A stretch of DNA of 64,000 nt from positions 1 through 64,000 of the forward strand of contig JABTUJ010000002.1 in the NCBI GenBank assembly GCA_015075445.1. The letters are read 5' to 3'. Shown piece by piece: positions 9,666-18,551 of the stretch. The translations under genes and the position numbers were made by a program. Position 1 is the first letter of the stretch; every line of letters begins with the position of its first letter. The notes beneath the pieces are model-generated. The model ran no database searches, was not told where the DNA came from, and was given only the letters and a program-made list of their open reading frames with translations. The stretch is from Verrucomicrobiales bacterium (lineage in GTDB: Bacteria; Verrucomicrobiota; Verrucomicrobiia; Limisphaerales; J093).

Positions 9666-10502
9666 ATGTAGCGCGAGGACTGGAATGAGGCTGGAGACGC
9701 CGACGGATGGTACTGGTACTCGGGCGGGGAGCCGGGCGATCCAATGACCTGGTCGGGGGTCGGGGGCGGTGTTTCCGGAGAGGTGGCTTGTCGCCTGGAC
9801 GATTGCGCCTCGTGGCCGGTCACGGGGCCCAACCGGTACTACCCGCTTTACACTTACGGGACTGTTCACGCTGTCAACCTGTTGGAGAACGGCGACGTGA
9901 GTGTGTGGCTCAATCGGTGGCTCATGCTGAACGACTGGCCCGCAAATCTGCATGGACGGTTGACCGTGTTCGTCGGCCACTGGCAGGACGAAAGCAGCTA
10001 CGTCTTCTACTTCTGCAAGAACGCCTTTCCGCTGCCCCCTCCTCCGCTCTGATTTCCCCCGACTGAACCCTGGTTTCAGACCAGACTGCGCGTTACGCCT
10101 GATCTCAGCGGCTGGGAGATCGTGGGATCGCCCCCTTCGACGGCTGGCACAGGGGAGGCGCTGCCGGGACATCTCAAGTTTCCGTTGGCGATGGTCCTGC
10201 GAAATCCGCAGCAATGGGGACTTGCCATCGTGGGTGTCGAGACGGGCAAGCACCCGGTGCAATGGCTGGGCTTCGACGATCTGGTCATCTCCCCGTCCAA
10301 GCCACAACTGACGATCGAACGAGACGGCCCACGCCATGTGCGGCTGGGTGGCTGGAATGCCGACGAACCGTTCACCATCTGGGCTTGCGATGCCCTCCCC
10401 AATGTTGACCCACTGCGGGCGATCCCGCTGGTGACCTTGCGGAGTGGTGAAGCCCTGATCCAGGAGGTCGTGGGCAACGCGAGGTTCTATTACGCGCAGT
10501 GA
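9666..10502 (+). pseudogene. Third copy of the repeat module, interrupted by two stop codons
   Basis: This continues in the same frame as the gene ending at 9638. An ATG at 9666 is followed at once by TAG (9669), then REDWNEAGDADGWYWYSGG, GRLTVFVGHWQDESSYVFY, a TGA at 10,050, and then TEPWFQTRLRVTPD, NPQQWGLAIVG and FDDLVI to a final stop at 10,502. The order matches the modules of the 6288 protein. With only nonsense codons and no frame change, it could be a decayed paralog, or the distal end of a longer ancestral gene. No intact start is visible. Confidence 0.6.
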
Positions 10503-10618
10503 GTTGGCCCGAGGCTGTGAAGCGAAGGAACGCTATGGCTCGCAGAAAGGTGGCTCGGAGAGGCATCGGGGCGGACGGCGGTGGGCGAGCCCGTGGCTCG
10601 CCAGTAAGTCGGCTGTGT

Positions 10619-11043
10619 TAAGGTCGAAGGCCAGGCCCACGTCCTTTTCCGGCACCGCCGGGACTTCACTGATGCGAGCCAGGGCCGTCCCGGACTTCGC
10701 CATCCGCCGGGGATGACCGACGCGCGGGAGTCGCGTTGTGGCCGTGGCTTGGAGGGATCGGTTGACACGTCCCGGCGCATGGGGAACGGTGCGGTCAGCA
10801 AGCCACCCGTACCGATGAGATCGGACCTTCCGATCATGGGGATCATCCCGGTCGGCGGCGGTGTCCGCAAGAACCGCTTGAGAGGAGGGAGGCGTTGCGC
10901 CCAATTCCCCACGCGGACCTCGACGATGGTTGGCTGCCCGTTCGCCACGGCTGTTGCCCGCGGCCGCACCTTGAGGAGCGGAGTGCTCCTATGACCGCCA
11001 TGAAACCGAGCTGGCTTTGGTGGACGCCGTGCCTCGTGGCCCT
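10619..11043. repeat. Copy 1 of a ~425-bp direct repeat flanking the AbiE-type cassette
   Basis: This stretch is nearly identical to 13,216-13,640, at a constant offset of 2,597 bp, with scattered single-base differences. It contains the leader, ribosome-binding hairpin and first codons of a secreted-protein gene. In copy 1 that gene stops after 58 codons. The part before 10,990 holds no plus-strand gene I can support. On the minus strand some stretches read smoothly, such as MAKSGTALARISEVPAVPEK, but no family was recognised. Confidence 0.85.
10974..10990 (+). promoter_or_regulatory. Hairpin enclosing the Shine-Dalgarno site (copy 1)
   Basis: AGGAGC-GGAGT-GCTCCT lies directly before the ATG at 10,991. 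The 6-bp perfect stem includes the AGGAG ribosome-binding sequence, so the site would be occluded when folded. The identical element precedes the ATG at 13,588. Confidence 0.45.
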
Positions 11044-11167
11044 TTGTGCGCCGGGCGACAACGGCTTCCTCGTCCGCGAATCATATCTGAACCACGACGG
11101 GATCGTGGATTTCGCGATCACCGTCCACTGGGGGGGAGACTGCGGTGGACCGCCCTGTGAGAAGTGA
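10991..11167 (+). pseudogene. Truncated 5' end of a secreted-protein gene
   Basis: Only 58 codons. The start MTAMKPSWLWWTPCL matches MTALKRRWLWWTPCL of the full gene at 13,588, then the two diverge. The remaining residues contain YLNHDGIVDFAI, similar to the calcium-loop-like start of the PQQ protein at 1234 (DVNRDGVVDFAV). The frame ends 14 bp before the end of the minus-strand AbiEi-like gene, suggesting that the cassette's arrival cut off the rest. It is probably non-functional. Confidence 0.6.
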
Positions 11168-11180
11168 GGCTGACTTCGGG

Positions 11181-11819
11181 TCACATCTCGACATGCAACA
11201 TGTGAGCTTGCGCCAGGGGTGGCAGCTCATCGAACGAACGCGCCACCAGGGTGCGCCGGCGGATCGAGGGAATGCGCTGGATCATCTGCCGCGCCGATTT
11301 GACGTCGAACTTCGACGGCAGCTCGAGTTCGGGCAGGGCGCGGAACAAGTGGGACCGGGCTGGTCCCAGGTACAGATAATCCAAGAGCGCCTTTTCGGGA
11401 GTCGCCATCGCGACGCCCGGTGTCTCCATGACCTCGAAGCCGAAGAAGAACTCCGGCTGGAGATGATGGATGGAAACCGTTCCCAGCGGAGTGCGGAACA
11501 CCCGGGTGCGTCCCACCGACACGGCGTAGATCACGTTGGGAATCTGAGAGATGATGCCATGGTAGTACAGGGCGCTCTGGAGGGACACATAACTGGGAAA
11601 GGGAGCGGTGAGATGCCCCGGCAAAGCCAGCGCATCCAGTCTGCCGGGAAGCGCCCATAGCCCATGACGCAGGCGCAGAAGGTGGCCGGCCGCCGCCAAC
11701 CGAGCGAGCAGCCGGCTGGCCGTGCTGACGGCAACACCCAGATAGGCCGCCGCGTCAGCGGTGCGGAACACGCTGGCGCCCATCCGGATCAGTCGGGCAT
11801 GGGTTTCGATCAAGTTCAT
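11181..11819 (-). CDS. AbiEi-like antitoxin / winged-helix repressor
   Basis: A 212-residue protein starting at the ATG at 11,819, which overlaps the TGA of the upstream nucleotidyltransferase gene in an ATGA, implying coupled translation. The N-terminal 60 residues form a winged helix (FRTADAAAYLGVAVSTASRL, then LARLAAAGHLLRLRHGLWAL). The rest is the AbiEi-like domain (YVSLQSALYYHGIISQIP, VFRTPLGTVSIHHL, ATPEKALLDYLYL). In known AbiE systems this protein neutralises a nucleotidyltransferase toxin and represses its own promoter through inverted repeats. A palindromic promoter upstream of the partner gene fits that. Gene order is reversed relative to characterised AbiE operons, where the antitoxin comes first. 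Confidence 0.8.
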   Translation of the reverse strand: MNLIETHARLIRMGASVFRTADAAAYLGVAVSTASRLLARLAAAGHLLRLRHGLWALPGRLDALALPGHLTAPFPSYVSLQSALYYHGIISQIPNVIYAVSVGRTRVFRTPLGTVSIHHLQPEFFFGFEVMETPGVAMATPEKALLDYLYLGPARSHLFRALPELELPSKFDVKSARQMIQRIPSIRRRTLVARSFDELPPLAQAHMLHVEM

Positions 11820-12586
11820 GACTCGGTGCTCCCCAGCGCCTCGGCTACCGTCAATTGGAGGGTCTCCCAGACCGACTCGGAGTCGTATTGCTCCCGGTGG
11901 CTCGTGGCCAAATACGCCAGGACCTGGCTCTTGAAGGTCGCGAACGTGACGGCCATCGCATTCTCCTGGGCCTTCGGGCGGCACGGACGCAAGTTGTCAG
12001 GAAGCTCTGTCTTCGCGCCGGAGCTGATCAGCCAATAGAGATCGAACACGTCCCGCGCTTGGGTCAACGCGCGATGAGCCAACGCTCCCACCTTTTGCTG
12101 GTAGGCAATCTCGATCGGATAGTGGCTGGCCATGATCGGTGTGAGGCGGTAGGCGCGGATGAGCTCGGGGTCAACCGGCTCGAACCGCGGTTCGTCCGGC
12201 ATACCCCGCCGGGAGAACTCGAGCTTCGTCGGCAACAGCGCGGCGGAGCCGTCGGCGCGCAGGCTCAACTTCCAGCGTTGGGTGGTGTGGGTCTGCTTCG
12301 GCTCGGCCCAGTGAACGACGGACAGCCCGTGCGCTTTCAGAATCTGGCCAAACGGTTTCGAGTGCAGGATCAACCGGACCCGCTCCTGCAGGAGATCGGG
12401 TGACACGGTTTGCGCATCCAAGTCCATGTCTTCCGAATAGCGAATGCTCTTGAGGAAGAAGCGCAGGTTGCATCCGCCTTTGAGGGCGAAGTGTCGCGGA
12501 TCGAGTTTTCTTCCAAGTTGATCGAGAAGAAGCAGGTGGAACAGCTCGACGTGCTGCACGGGTCCAGGCGCATTCATCGTGCCCAT
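11816..12586 (-). CDS. AbiEii-like nucleotidyltransferase toxin
   Basis: A 256-residue protein of the AbiEii/AbiGii nucleotidyltransferase type. The signature is visible: ALKGGCNLRFF (GG at residues 37-38) followed by RYSEDMDLD (51-57), which supplies the metal-binding acidic residues. AbiEii toxins block growth by modifying RNA, and arrest growth on phage infection; that role is assumed from the family. The start shown is the first ATG, but the -10-like element lies one base upstream of it, so a start at 12,577 (MNAPGPVQ, an almost leaderless message) is equally plausible. The gene is first in a two-gene minus-strand operon with the AbiEi-like protein. Confidence 0.8.
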   Translation of the reverse strand: MGTMNAPGPVQHVELFHLLLLDQLGRKLDPRHFALKGGCNLRFFLKSIRYSEDMDLDAQTVSPDLLQERVRLILHSKPFGQILKAHGLSVVHWAEPKQTHTTQRWKLSLRADGSAALLPTKLEFSRRGMPDEPRFEPVDPELIRAYRLTPIMASHYPIEIAYQQKVGALAHRALTQARDVFDLYWLISSGAKTELPDNLRPCRPKAQENAMAVTFATFKSQVLAYLATSHREQYDSESVWETLQLTVAEALGSTES

Positions 12587-12587
12587 T

Positions 12588-12627
12588 GCAATACGCGATC
12601 ATTACACGGGTGTCAATATCGCGTATT
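12588..12627 (-). promoter_or_regulatory. AbiE-type promoter inside a 10-bp inverted repeat
   Basis: On the minus strand TTGACA (12,616-12,611) and TATTGC (12,593-12,588) are separated by exactly 17 nt. Perfect 10-bp arms AATACGCGAT and ATCGCGTATT occupy 12,590-12,599 and 12,618-12,627, with an 18-nt spacer. The spacer has a smaller ACAC-GG-GTGT palindrome. A repressor bound here would cover both promoter boxes, matching the autoregulation known for AbiE. Confidence 0.7.
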
Positions 12628-12779
12628 ACAAACGTCCTGGATCACCCCCTGCCTGGCGCATTGATCGGTGGGTCTGTGGTTGACCTGCGGCGGGTCGAAC
12701 CCTCTTGAAATCCCACAGGATCCGCCGGGCTTCGCGGAGACCCTGGCAGACGGGCTGCCGGCGGGCAGCCCGGGTCCAA

Positions 12780-12935
12780 AAGAACTCCGGCTGGAGATGA
12801 TAGATGGAAACCGTTCCCCGCGGAGTGTGGAACACCCGGGTACGTCTCACCGACACCGCTTAGACCACTCTGGGAGTCTGGGAGATGAGCGCATCGAGAA
12901 GGGCTTTGGCCAGCATGGCCAAGCACCCCCTTGGC
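12780..12935 (-). pseudogene. Decayed fragment of a second AbiEi-like gene
   Basis: The minus strand reads AVSVRRTRVFHTPRGTVSIY and HLQPEFF, matching AVSVGRTRVFRTPLGTVSIH and HLQPEFF of the intact gene at 11,181-11,819. Upstream, LAKALLDALISQTPRVV followed by a stop aligns with LQSALYYHGIISQIPNVIY. Only this central part is left. The rest of 12,628-13,215 has no gene I can support. Confidence 0.7.
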
Positions 12936-13215
12936 GATCGCTTCCCCCTGGCAGGTTGGCGATACAACGCCGAGTGTCGGCGGCACAATGAACACGCGTG
13001 TTTTCTTGCCTTTGTTCCCCCGGGCGGAGGTGCCCGGTGTGATGGAGACCGGAGGCGCCGACAGCACTTGAGCGGTTTGGGGGTTGATGCCTCGCTCCTC
13101 GCTCTCGGTGTCTCGGCGAATCGGTCCGGCGACCGCCAGCGAGGGGGATTCATCACGGCGACACGGAAGACGCCGGGCAGGCGAGGACCACGCCAAGTCG
13201 CCAGGTGGGCGGTGG

Positions 13216-13640
13216 TAAGGTCAAAGACCAGGCCCACGTCCTTTTCCGGCACCGCCGGGACTTCACTGATGCGAGCCAGGGCCGTCCCGGACTTCGCCAT
13301 CCGCCGGGGATGACCGACGCGCGGGAGTCGCGTTGTGGCCGTGGCTTGGAGGTATCGGTTGACACGTCCCGGCGCATGGTGAACGGTGCGGTCAGCAAGC
13401 CACCCGTACCAATGAGATCGGATCTTCCGATCATGGGGATCATCCCGGTCGGCGGCGGTGTCCGCAAGAACCGCTTGAGAGGAGGGAGGCGTTGCGCCCA
13501 ATTCCCCACGCGGACCTCGACGATGGTTGGCTGCCCGTTCGGCACGGCTGTTGCCCGTGGCCGCACCTTGAGGAGCGGAGTGCTCCTATGACCGCCCTGA
13601 AACGGAGATGGCTTTGGTGGACGCCGTGCCTCTTGGCCCC
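13216..13640. repeat. Copy 2 of the ~425-bp direct repeat
   Basis: Matches 10,619-11,043 at an offset of 2,597 bp. This copy ends inside the first codons of the intact WD40 gene at 13,588, whose leader and start it contains. Confidence 0.85.
13571..13587 (+). promoter_or_regulatory. Hairpin enclosing the Shine-Dalgarno site (copy 2)
   Basis: AGGAGC-GGAGT-GCTCCT, identical to the copy at 10,974, is immediately before the ATG of the WD40 gene. The stem includes AGGAG. Translation may be controlled by folding, but this is only a prediction from the inverted repeat. Confidence 0.45.
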
Positions 13641-16248
13641 CCGCTGCGATGGCGGGATGGCACTGGCCGTCGGTTGCCTGATCGCCGCGGGCGTGGGGGG
13701 AGCTCGAGCGCAGTTTCCTCCGGGAGGAAGCCCCGTCCCGGTGACCGAGTGCACGGCGACACCTGGGTATGATTTGAACGGGGATGGGGTGAACGACTGC
13801 TACCATTACTCCTGCGTCACCGCGTATCCGGGGTGGCCGATAGATTCGTCCACATTCTCGATCTTGAAGCCGTCCCCGGGAAACGACGTGCTGTCCCCCG
13901 AGGTCCCCTTGCGGCTGGGCAACTGGATCCCGGCGCCGAACGATCCGCTGGCCCAATGGCGGTCCGATGGCGTGGGGCTCTTCTCGTTCAGTCCCGGCGG
14001 GCCCCCTTCCGGACTGCTGGCCCAGACCAACACGGCTTACGTCGGCGTCCGGTTCCAGACCGCACAAGGATTGCGCAGCGGCTGGGTCAAAGTTGGCGCG
14101 AACCCGGATACCGGCTGGCAACCCCAAGCGGATACCCCGATCCGGGTGGTTGACCAGCCCGGCCCACCGCCGGTGACCGAATCGGAATCCCTCGTCGCCA
14201 TTCATCTGGGACCGTCCCACATCACCGACTTTGTCGTCGTGGTGCGCGCCTGGACCAACCTCGTGTCCGGGGAAGTGGGCGCGTCCGCGACGTTGAAGAA
14301 CTGGGTGTCAGGTACCAACTCGTCCGAGTATGAGATTGTGGGAGAACCCGGGACTGCCGGCGGAGAGCCCGTATGGCTCGGCTACCCGTTGAGAGAAGGG
14401 GCGCTCTTTCCCACCCAACTCCCAACTCCCGCGCAGTGGGTACTGGCGAGCGAGGGCGTTGTCCTCAACGATTCACGGTCTCTTCCGGGCGTGACCGAAC
14501 CGGTCGGGGTCGGCCCGCTGGCGAGGAAGGCCACCGTGACGATCGGCCTGCGCCGGCCCGGAGCCTCGAGCCGACCCGGCTGGATGCGGCTTAACCGGGA
14601 ATACCAGCTTGAGGCCGCCTGCCCGGAGATGGCCGACGTGATCCAGCAGGTCGTGGGCGAAGCCAATCCGATCGAGCAATCCGACCACCAAGGCAGTGTC
14701 CGGGACTTCACGCGCCAACGGCTAGATCTGGACGGAGACGGCATCGTCGAGTGCCTCGTGCGTACGCACTACCAAAGCGATGCTTCTGCTCAGAACTCCA
14801 CCGAGGAGGACGAACTGGTGCCCTTGGGCGAGACCGCCATCTTGACGGGGTCTCCGTTCCTGTTGGGTGAACCGATCCCCATGGAGTCTGCCGGGGGACG
14901 GACGTGGCAACGCGCACCACTCCTCACTTACCGGTTCGCGCTGGGCTTCATCGGCCCGGTCGAGCAGTACCGCGTAGCGACTCCCATCGGTCTGCAGTTC
15001 GTGGCGGCGGGCGGTGTCCGTCTGGCCTGGCTGCAACTCTGGCGCGGGAGCGACCGCTACTATGGGTGGTTCTATCCGGGTGGAAGTGCGATGGCCTACG
15101 AACCTCGCTCCGGCGTGCCTCTCAACGCGGGTGAAGTTCCGAATTCCCTTTGGGCCTCGGCGCAGGGTGATCTCCTTTCGGTGCAGTGGAATCCGGCCTT
15201 GAACGACTGGAACTTGGAGACCGCATCGGTCCTCCCGACCTCGGAATGGACAGCCACGACTTCGGCGACTCCGGGGCGGGCGATCCTGCCGTTGGACGGT
15301 GCGGCTCGCTTTTGCCGCCTGGCGCCCAAGCGGGTCAACGAGGGCCTACAGCGGGTGTTCACCGGTTGCCCCGGGGCCGTGACCGCCCTGGCATTAACGC
15401 CGGACGGCGCCGGCCTGGTCGTGTCGGGTTTTGAGGGCGCACGGCTGTGGCGTTCAAGCGACGGCCATTTCGTGCGGTCCTATGACGAGAACGAACCGAC
15501 GGAATGGGTGCGAGCCACGGCGGTGTCGCCCGGCGGCCGGTTCCTTCTGACCCACCGGGACGCGGTCAAGGCCTGGTCGCCGACCCGTCGCTGGCTGCGG
15601 CTGTGGGATACCGCCGAAAGCCGCCTGGTGGCGGAGCAGGAAGCGGGGATCAGCGATCCGTTGTCGGGCTTGAGCCTGGACTGGCTCGCCGTCTCGCCGG
15701 AGGGCAGGTGGCTGCTGCTGGATGGCGTCCTGTGGGACGTGCAGGCGAAGGAGGTGCGCCGGTTCGAGGGCGTGGCCGGAAGCTTCTCCCCGGACGGTGT
15801 CTGGTTGCTCACCCGGCTTGAAGGCGGTCGCGCCAAGCTCTGGCGAGTGAGTGACGGCAGTCTTCAAGCGACCTTGGAGGGACATGCGGCGTGGATCCAC
15901 GCGGCGGCCTTCTCTGTGGACGGCACCCAGTTGGCCACGGGCAGTGAGGATCGCACGGCTCGCTTGTGGCGCGTCGACGACGGTGGTGCCGAGCGCACGT
16001 TCGAAGGACACACGGATCAGGTGCTGGCCGTGGCGATCTCCCCGGATGGTCAGCGGTTCCTGACCGGCAGCAGGGACAAGACCGCGCGGCTTTGGCGGGT
16101 GAGCGATGGCGGCCTGCTCCGGCAGTTCCAGTACGGAGCTACCGCTGTGACGGCCGTGGCCTTCTCGCCGGACGGGCAGTCGATCGCCGTGGGGTCGGAG
16201 GACGGCGTGGTCCGGGTCTATGACACTTCAATCCCAACCAGCGACTAA
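13588..16248 (+). CDS. Secreted WD40-repeat protein
   Basis: An 886-residue protein whose ATG follows the ribosome-binding hairpin. It starts with a signal-anchor-like segment (GMALAVGCLIAAGVGGARAQ) and a calcium-loop-like DLNGDGVNDC. The middle is less distinctive; it has two related segments (about 60-200 and 370-510) each with a YVGVRFQTAQGLRSGW-like core. From about residue 585 WD40 blades run to the end: VTALALTPDGAGLVVSG, AAFSVDGTQLATGSEDRTAR, VAISPDGQRFLTGSRDKTAR and VAFSPDGQSIAVGSEDGVVR. WD40 propellers are scaffolds; no enzymatic motif was seen. The first 17 or so codons are duplicated in the truncated gene at 10,991. Confidence 0.75.
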   Translation: MTALKRRWLWWTPCLLAPRCDGGMALAVGCLIAAGVGGARAQFPPGGSPVPVTECTATPGYDLNGDGVNDCYHYSCVTAYPGWPIDSSTFSILKPSPGNDVLSPEVPLRLGNWIPAPNDPLAQWRSDGVGLFSFSPGGPPSGLLAQTNTAYVGVRFQTAQGLRSGWVKVGANPDTGWQPQADTPIRVVDQPGPPPVTESESLVAIHLGPSHITDFVVVVRAWTNLVSGEVGASATLKNWVSGTNSSEYEIVGEPGTAGGEPVWLGYPLREGALFPTQLPTPAQWVLASEGVVLNDSRSLPGVTEPVGVGPLARKATVTIGLRRPGASSRPGWMRLNREYQLEAACPEMADVIQQVVGEANPIEQSDHQGSVRDFTRQRLDLDGDGIVECLVRTHYQSDASAQNSTEEDELVPLGETAILTGSPFLLGEPIPMESAGGRTWQRAPLLTYRFALGFIGPVEQYRVATPIGLQFVAAGGVRLAWLQLWRGSDRYYGWFYPGGSAMAYEPRSGVPLNAGEVPNSLWASAQGDLLSVQWNPALNDWNLETASVLPTSEWTATTSATPGRAILPLDGAARFCRLAPKRVNEGLQRVFTGCPGAVTALALTPDGAGLVVSGFEGARLWRSSDGHFVRSYDENEPTEWVRATAVSPGGRFLLTHRDAVKAWSPTRRWLRLWDTAESRLVAEQEAGISDPLSGLSLDWLAVSPEGRWLLLDGVLWDVQAKEVRRFEGVAGSFSPDGVWLLTRLEGGRAKLWRVSDGSLQATLEGHAAWIHAAAFSVDGTQLATGSEDRTARLWRVDDGGAERTFEGHTDQVLAVAISPDGQRFLTGSRDKTARLWRVSDGGLLRQFQYGATAVTAVAFSPDGQSIAVGSEDGVVRVYDTSIPTSD

Positions 16249-16330
16249 CGGGAGTCCATCCGCATACGGACCTATGCAGCACGGACTTCGACCATGCCGG
16301 CGGGGTGTACCGCTCGACTCCGTTGCAGTG

Positions 16331-16687
16331 AACAGTGGCCTCGCGGAGAGTCCCTGGCCGAAGTTCCGGGCGGACGTGCAGAATACCGGGCCTGTGAGGC
16401 CGCCGCCTCTGCGTCTCGCCATCTCCCGGCACGAAGGTAAGGCACGGATCGAATGGACAACACCTGCGGTCCTGCAATCGAGCGATGCGCTCGTGTCCGG
16501 CGTTTGGCAGGACGTGAGCCACGCGGTGAGCCCGTACGACGTCGAGCCAGCCAATGCGCAGCGCTTCTATCGGCTGCGACGACCCAGACCGGGGCGGGCA
16601 CGTGTCCAGACCAAGAGTCAGACCGACCATCCGGCTGGGCGTGCCGACGCCCGCACCGCAGTGGGGAAAGGAGAGAGCCACGTATGA
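16331..16687 (+). pseudogene. Orphan C-terminal domain of a PQQ-propeller paralog
   Basis: The sequence SGLAESPWPKFRADVQNTG, then VLQSSDAL and ANAQRFYRLRRPR, matches almost exactly the end of the protein at 19,798-22,293. No propeller or signal peptide precedes it. The frame is open back to 16,220 but reads randomly there. Its TGA (16,685-16,687) overlaps the ATG of the next gene as ATGA. This is the relic of a deleted PQQ paralog. Confidence 0.65.
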
Positions 16688-18540
16688 ATCTTCTCGGAAA
16701 CCGACGGACCTCCTGTAAACCGGGAGCGGCGGCATACTCGCTGCGGACGCCTGGGACGGCAATCCTGCTGCTGCTGCTCCTCGCGGGTGGCTTTCCCGGA
16801 AGGGCCGCGCAACCGGGCGAGAAGCTCTGGGAGTTTTCGTTCGAGGGCGTGGTGTATCCATGTCCCGCGATCGGCAGCGACGGAACGATCTATGTGGGGA
16901 CGGGGGGCCCGGATCCGCGCCTGTATGCCCTGGACCCGGCAACGGGCCGGGAACGTTGGGCCTATGCCACGGGGGGGGCGGCACAATACGCGCCGGTGAT
17001 CGGTCCCGCGGGGACGGTGTACGTGGCCACGCTGGACAATCGCCTCCAAGCGGTGAGCAGCGCCACCGGCCAAGCGCTCTGGGAGTGTCCCGTGAACGTC
17101 ACCACGCCGGCGAGCGACGCCGACGGGGTTCTGTACCTGGCCCACGGATGGCCCAAGTATCAGGTGTGCGCGCTGGACGGAGCCACCGGCGCGACACGCT
17201 GGCAGTCAGCGGTTCTGCCCGGAGTATTCGGCCCGGCCGCCATTGGGGCCGACGGCACGGTGTATGTGGGGGCCGAGGATGGGAGGCTGTACGCCCTGGA
17301 CGGAACCAGCGGAGCGCGTCGCTGGGAATACCTGGCCGGCGGCCCTCTCTACAGCGGGGTGGCGATCGGCGCGGACGGCACCGTGTATTGCGCCAGCGAT
17401 GGCGGTGGCGTCGCCGCTCTCGACGGGGCGACGGGCCAACCGCGCTGGCAGGTTCAGACGGGTGACCACGTGCTTTGGTCGGCGCCGGTGCTGGGCATGG
17501 GTGGGCGCCTCTACGTGGCTGCCAGTCGGATTCACGCCTTGAACGGGGCGACCGGAGAGACGCTGTGGACCTTCGAGACCGCCCGGACGAATCACTGGTC
17601 CTCGCCGGCGGTGGCAGCCGACGGTACGGTTTGCTGTGGGAACCGGGGTGACGGAGGCGGGGTGTACGCCTTGAATGGGGCGACCGGAGAAACGGTGTGG
17701 GAGTTCACCGCGAATGCCCCGGTGTCGTCCGACGGCGTGGCTATTGGCGGGGACGGCACGGTGTATGTGGGCGTGGCGACTGTGCCGGGCAAGGTTTACG
17801 CCTTGCAGGGAACGAGCGGTTTGGCCGCCGGCGCGTGGCCCAAGTTCCAGGGCAACGCGCAGAACTCCGGTCTGGTGGCGCATGCGCCGGCGATTCGGAG
17901 GCAACCCGAACGAGTGACCTGGCGCGAGGGAGCGTCGGGCACGATCCGCGTGGCGGTGACAGGATTTCCTGCGCCGGTGTGTCGCTGGTTCCTCAACGGG
18001 AGGGAACTGGCCGGCCACCAGGGCCAGGTGCTGACTGTCCGTGCGGTTGGGCGCGCCGACGAAGGAGTCTATGGGCTGACGGTCAGCAATCTGGTCGGTC
18101 AGGTCACCAGTGCGCCCATCGTGGCCGTGGTCAGCAACGTGGACCCGCTGGAGTTTCCGGGTTGGCGTTGGGAAGGAGGCGGGGGCACGGTCGTGGCCCA
18201 GCGGGCCCGCACGCCCTTGGGCCCCTGGGTTGAGTTTGATCAGTTCCCGCCAGGAACGTCGGGCGCCTATGTCGAGACGAACCTGGTCGAGACCGCCCGT
18301 TTCTACCGGCTCGGCGGCGACGCCATCGCCCGGTTCACCGCCACCGCGCTGATTCCCGGCTGGTGGTACACGTCGGTGGTCGCGACGCGGCATCGCATCG
18401 AGTATGTGTGGGAAGGGGGCGGGTGGACCAACTGGGTGGAGTTGACCGAGCTGACGCTGGCGGAAAGCCCGCACCTGTTCCTGGACACCGACGCGTTCGA
18501 CCATCCCGGTGCGGTATATCGGACCACGCGGGTGCCATAG
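16684..18540 (+). CDS. Secreted PQQ-propeller protein with Ig-like domain
   Basis: A 618-residue protein. A GGAGAG ribosome-binding site lies about 10 bp before the ATG. The signal peptide has a five-leucine core (AILLLLLLAGGFPGRAAQ). PQQ-type blades fill residues 45-385, with repeats of GxDGTVYVG and LxGATGxxxW. The linker LAAGAWPKFQGNAQNSG is the family's end-of-propeller motif. An Ig-like domain follows (about 405-475, VYGLTVSNLVGQVTS), then a C-terminal domain ending ETARFYRLG and an extra tail of about 80 residues not seen in the paralogs. No PQQ-dehydrogenase catalytic motif was noticed, so a binding or structural role is more likely than enzymatic. Confidence 0.8.
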   Translation: MNLLGNRRTSCKPGAAAYSLRTPGTAILLLLLLAGGFPGRAAQPGEKLWEFSFEGVVYPCPAIGSDGTIYVGTGGPDPRLYALDPATGRERWAYATGGAAQYAPVIGPAGTVYVATLDNRLQAVSSATGQALWECPVNVTTPASDADGVLYLAHGWPKYQVCALDGATGATRWQSAVLPGVFGPAAIGADGTVYVGAEDGRLYALDGTSGARRWEYLAGGPLYSGVAIGADGTVYCASDGGGVAALDGATGQPRWQVQTGDHVLWSAPVLGMGGRLYVAASRIHALNGATGETLWTFETARTNHWSSPAVAADGTVCCGNRGDGGGVYALNGATGETVWEFTANAPVSSDGVAIGGDGTVYVGVATVPGKVYALQGTSGLAAGAWPKFQGNAQNSGLVAHAPAIRRQPERVTWREGASGTIRVAVTGFPAPVCRWFLNGRELAGHQGQVLTVRAVGRADEGVYGLTVSNLVGQVTSAPIVAVVSNVDPLEFPGWRWEGGGGTVVAQRARTPLGPWVEFDQFPPGTSGAYVETNLVETARFYRLGGDAIARFTATALIPGWWYTSVVATRHRIEYVWEGGGWTNWVELTELTLAESPHLFLDTDAFDHPGAVYRTTRVP

Positions 18541-18551
18541 GGAGGTCGTGC

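Noticed and set aside
15350..16248. Near-identical short repeats considered as a CRISPR-like or tandem DNA repeat
   Set aside because: They are WD40 blades of a protein, spaced by variable coding sequence.
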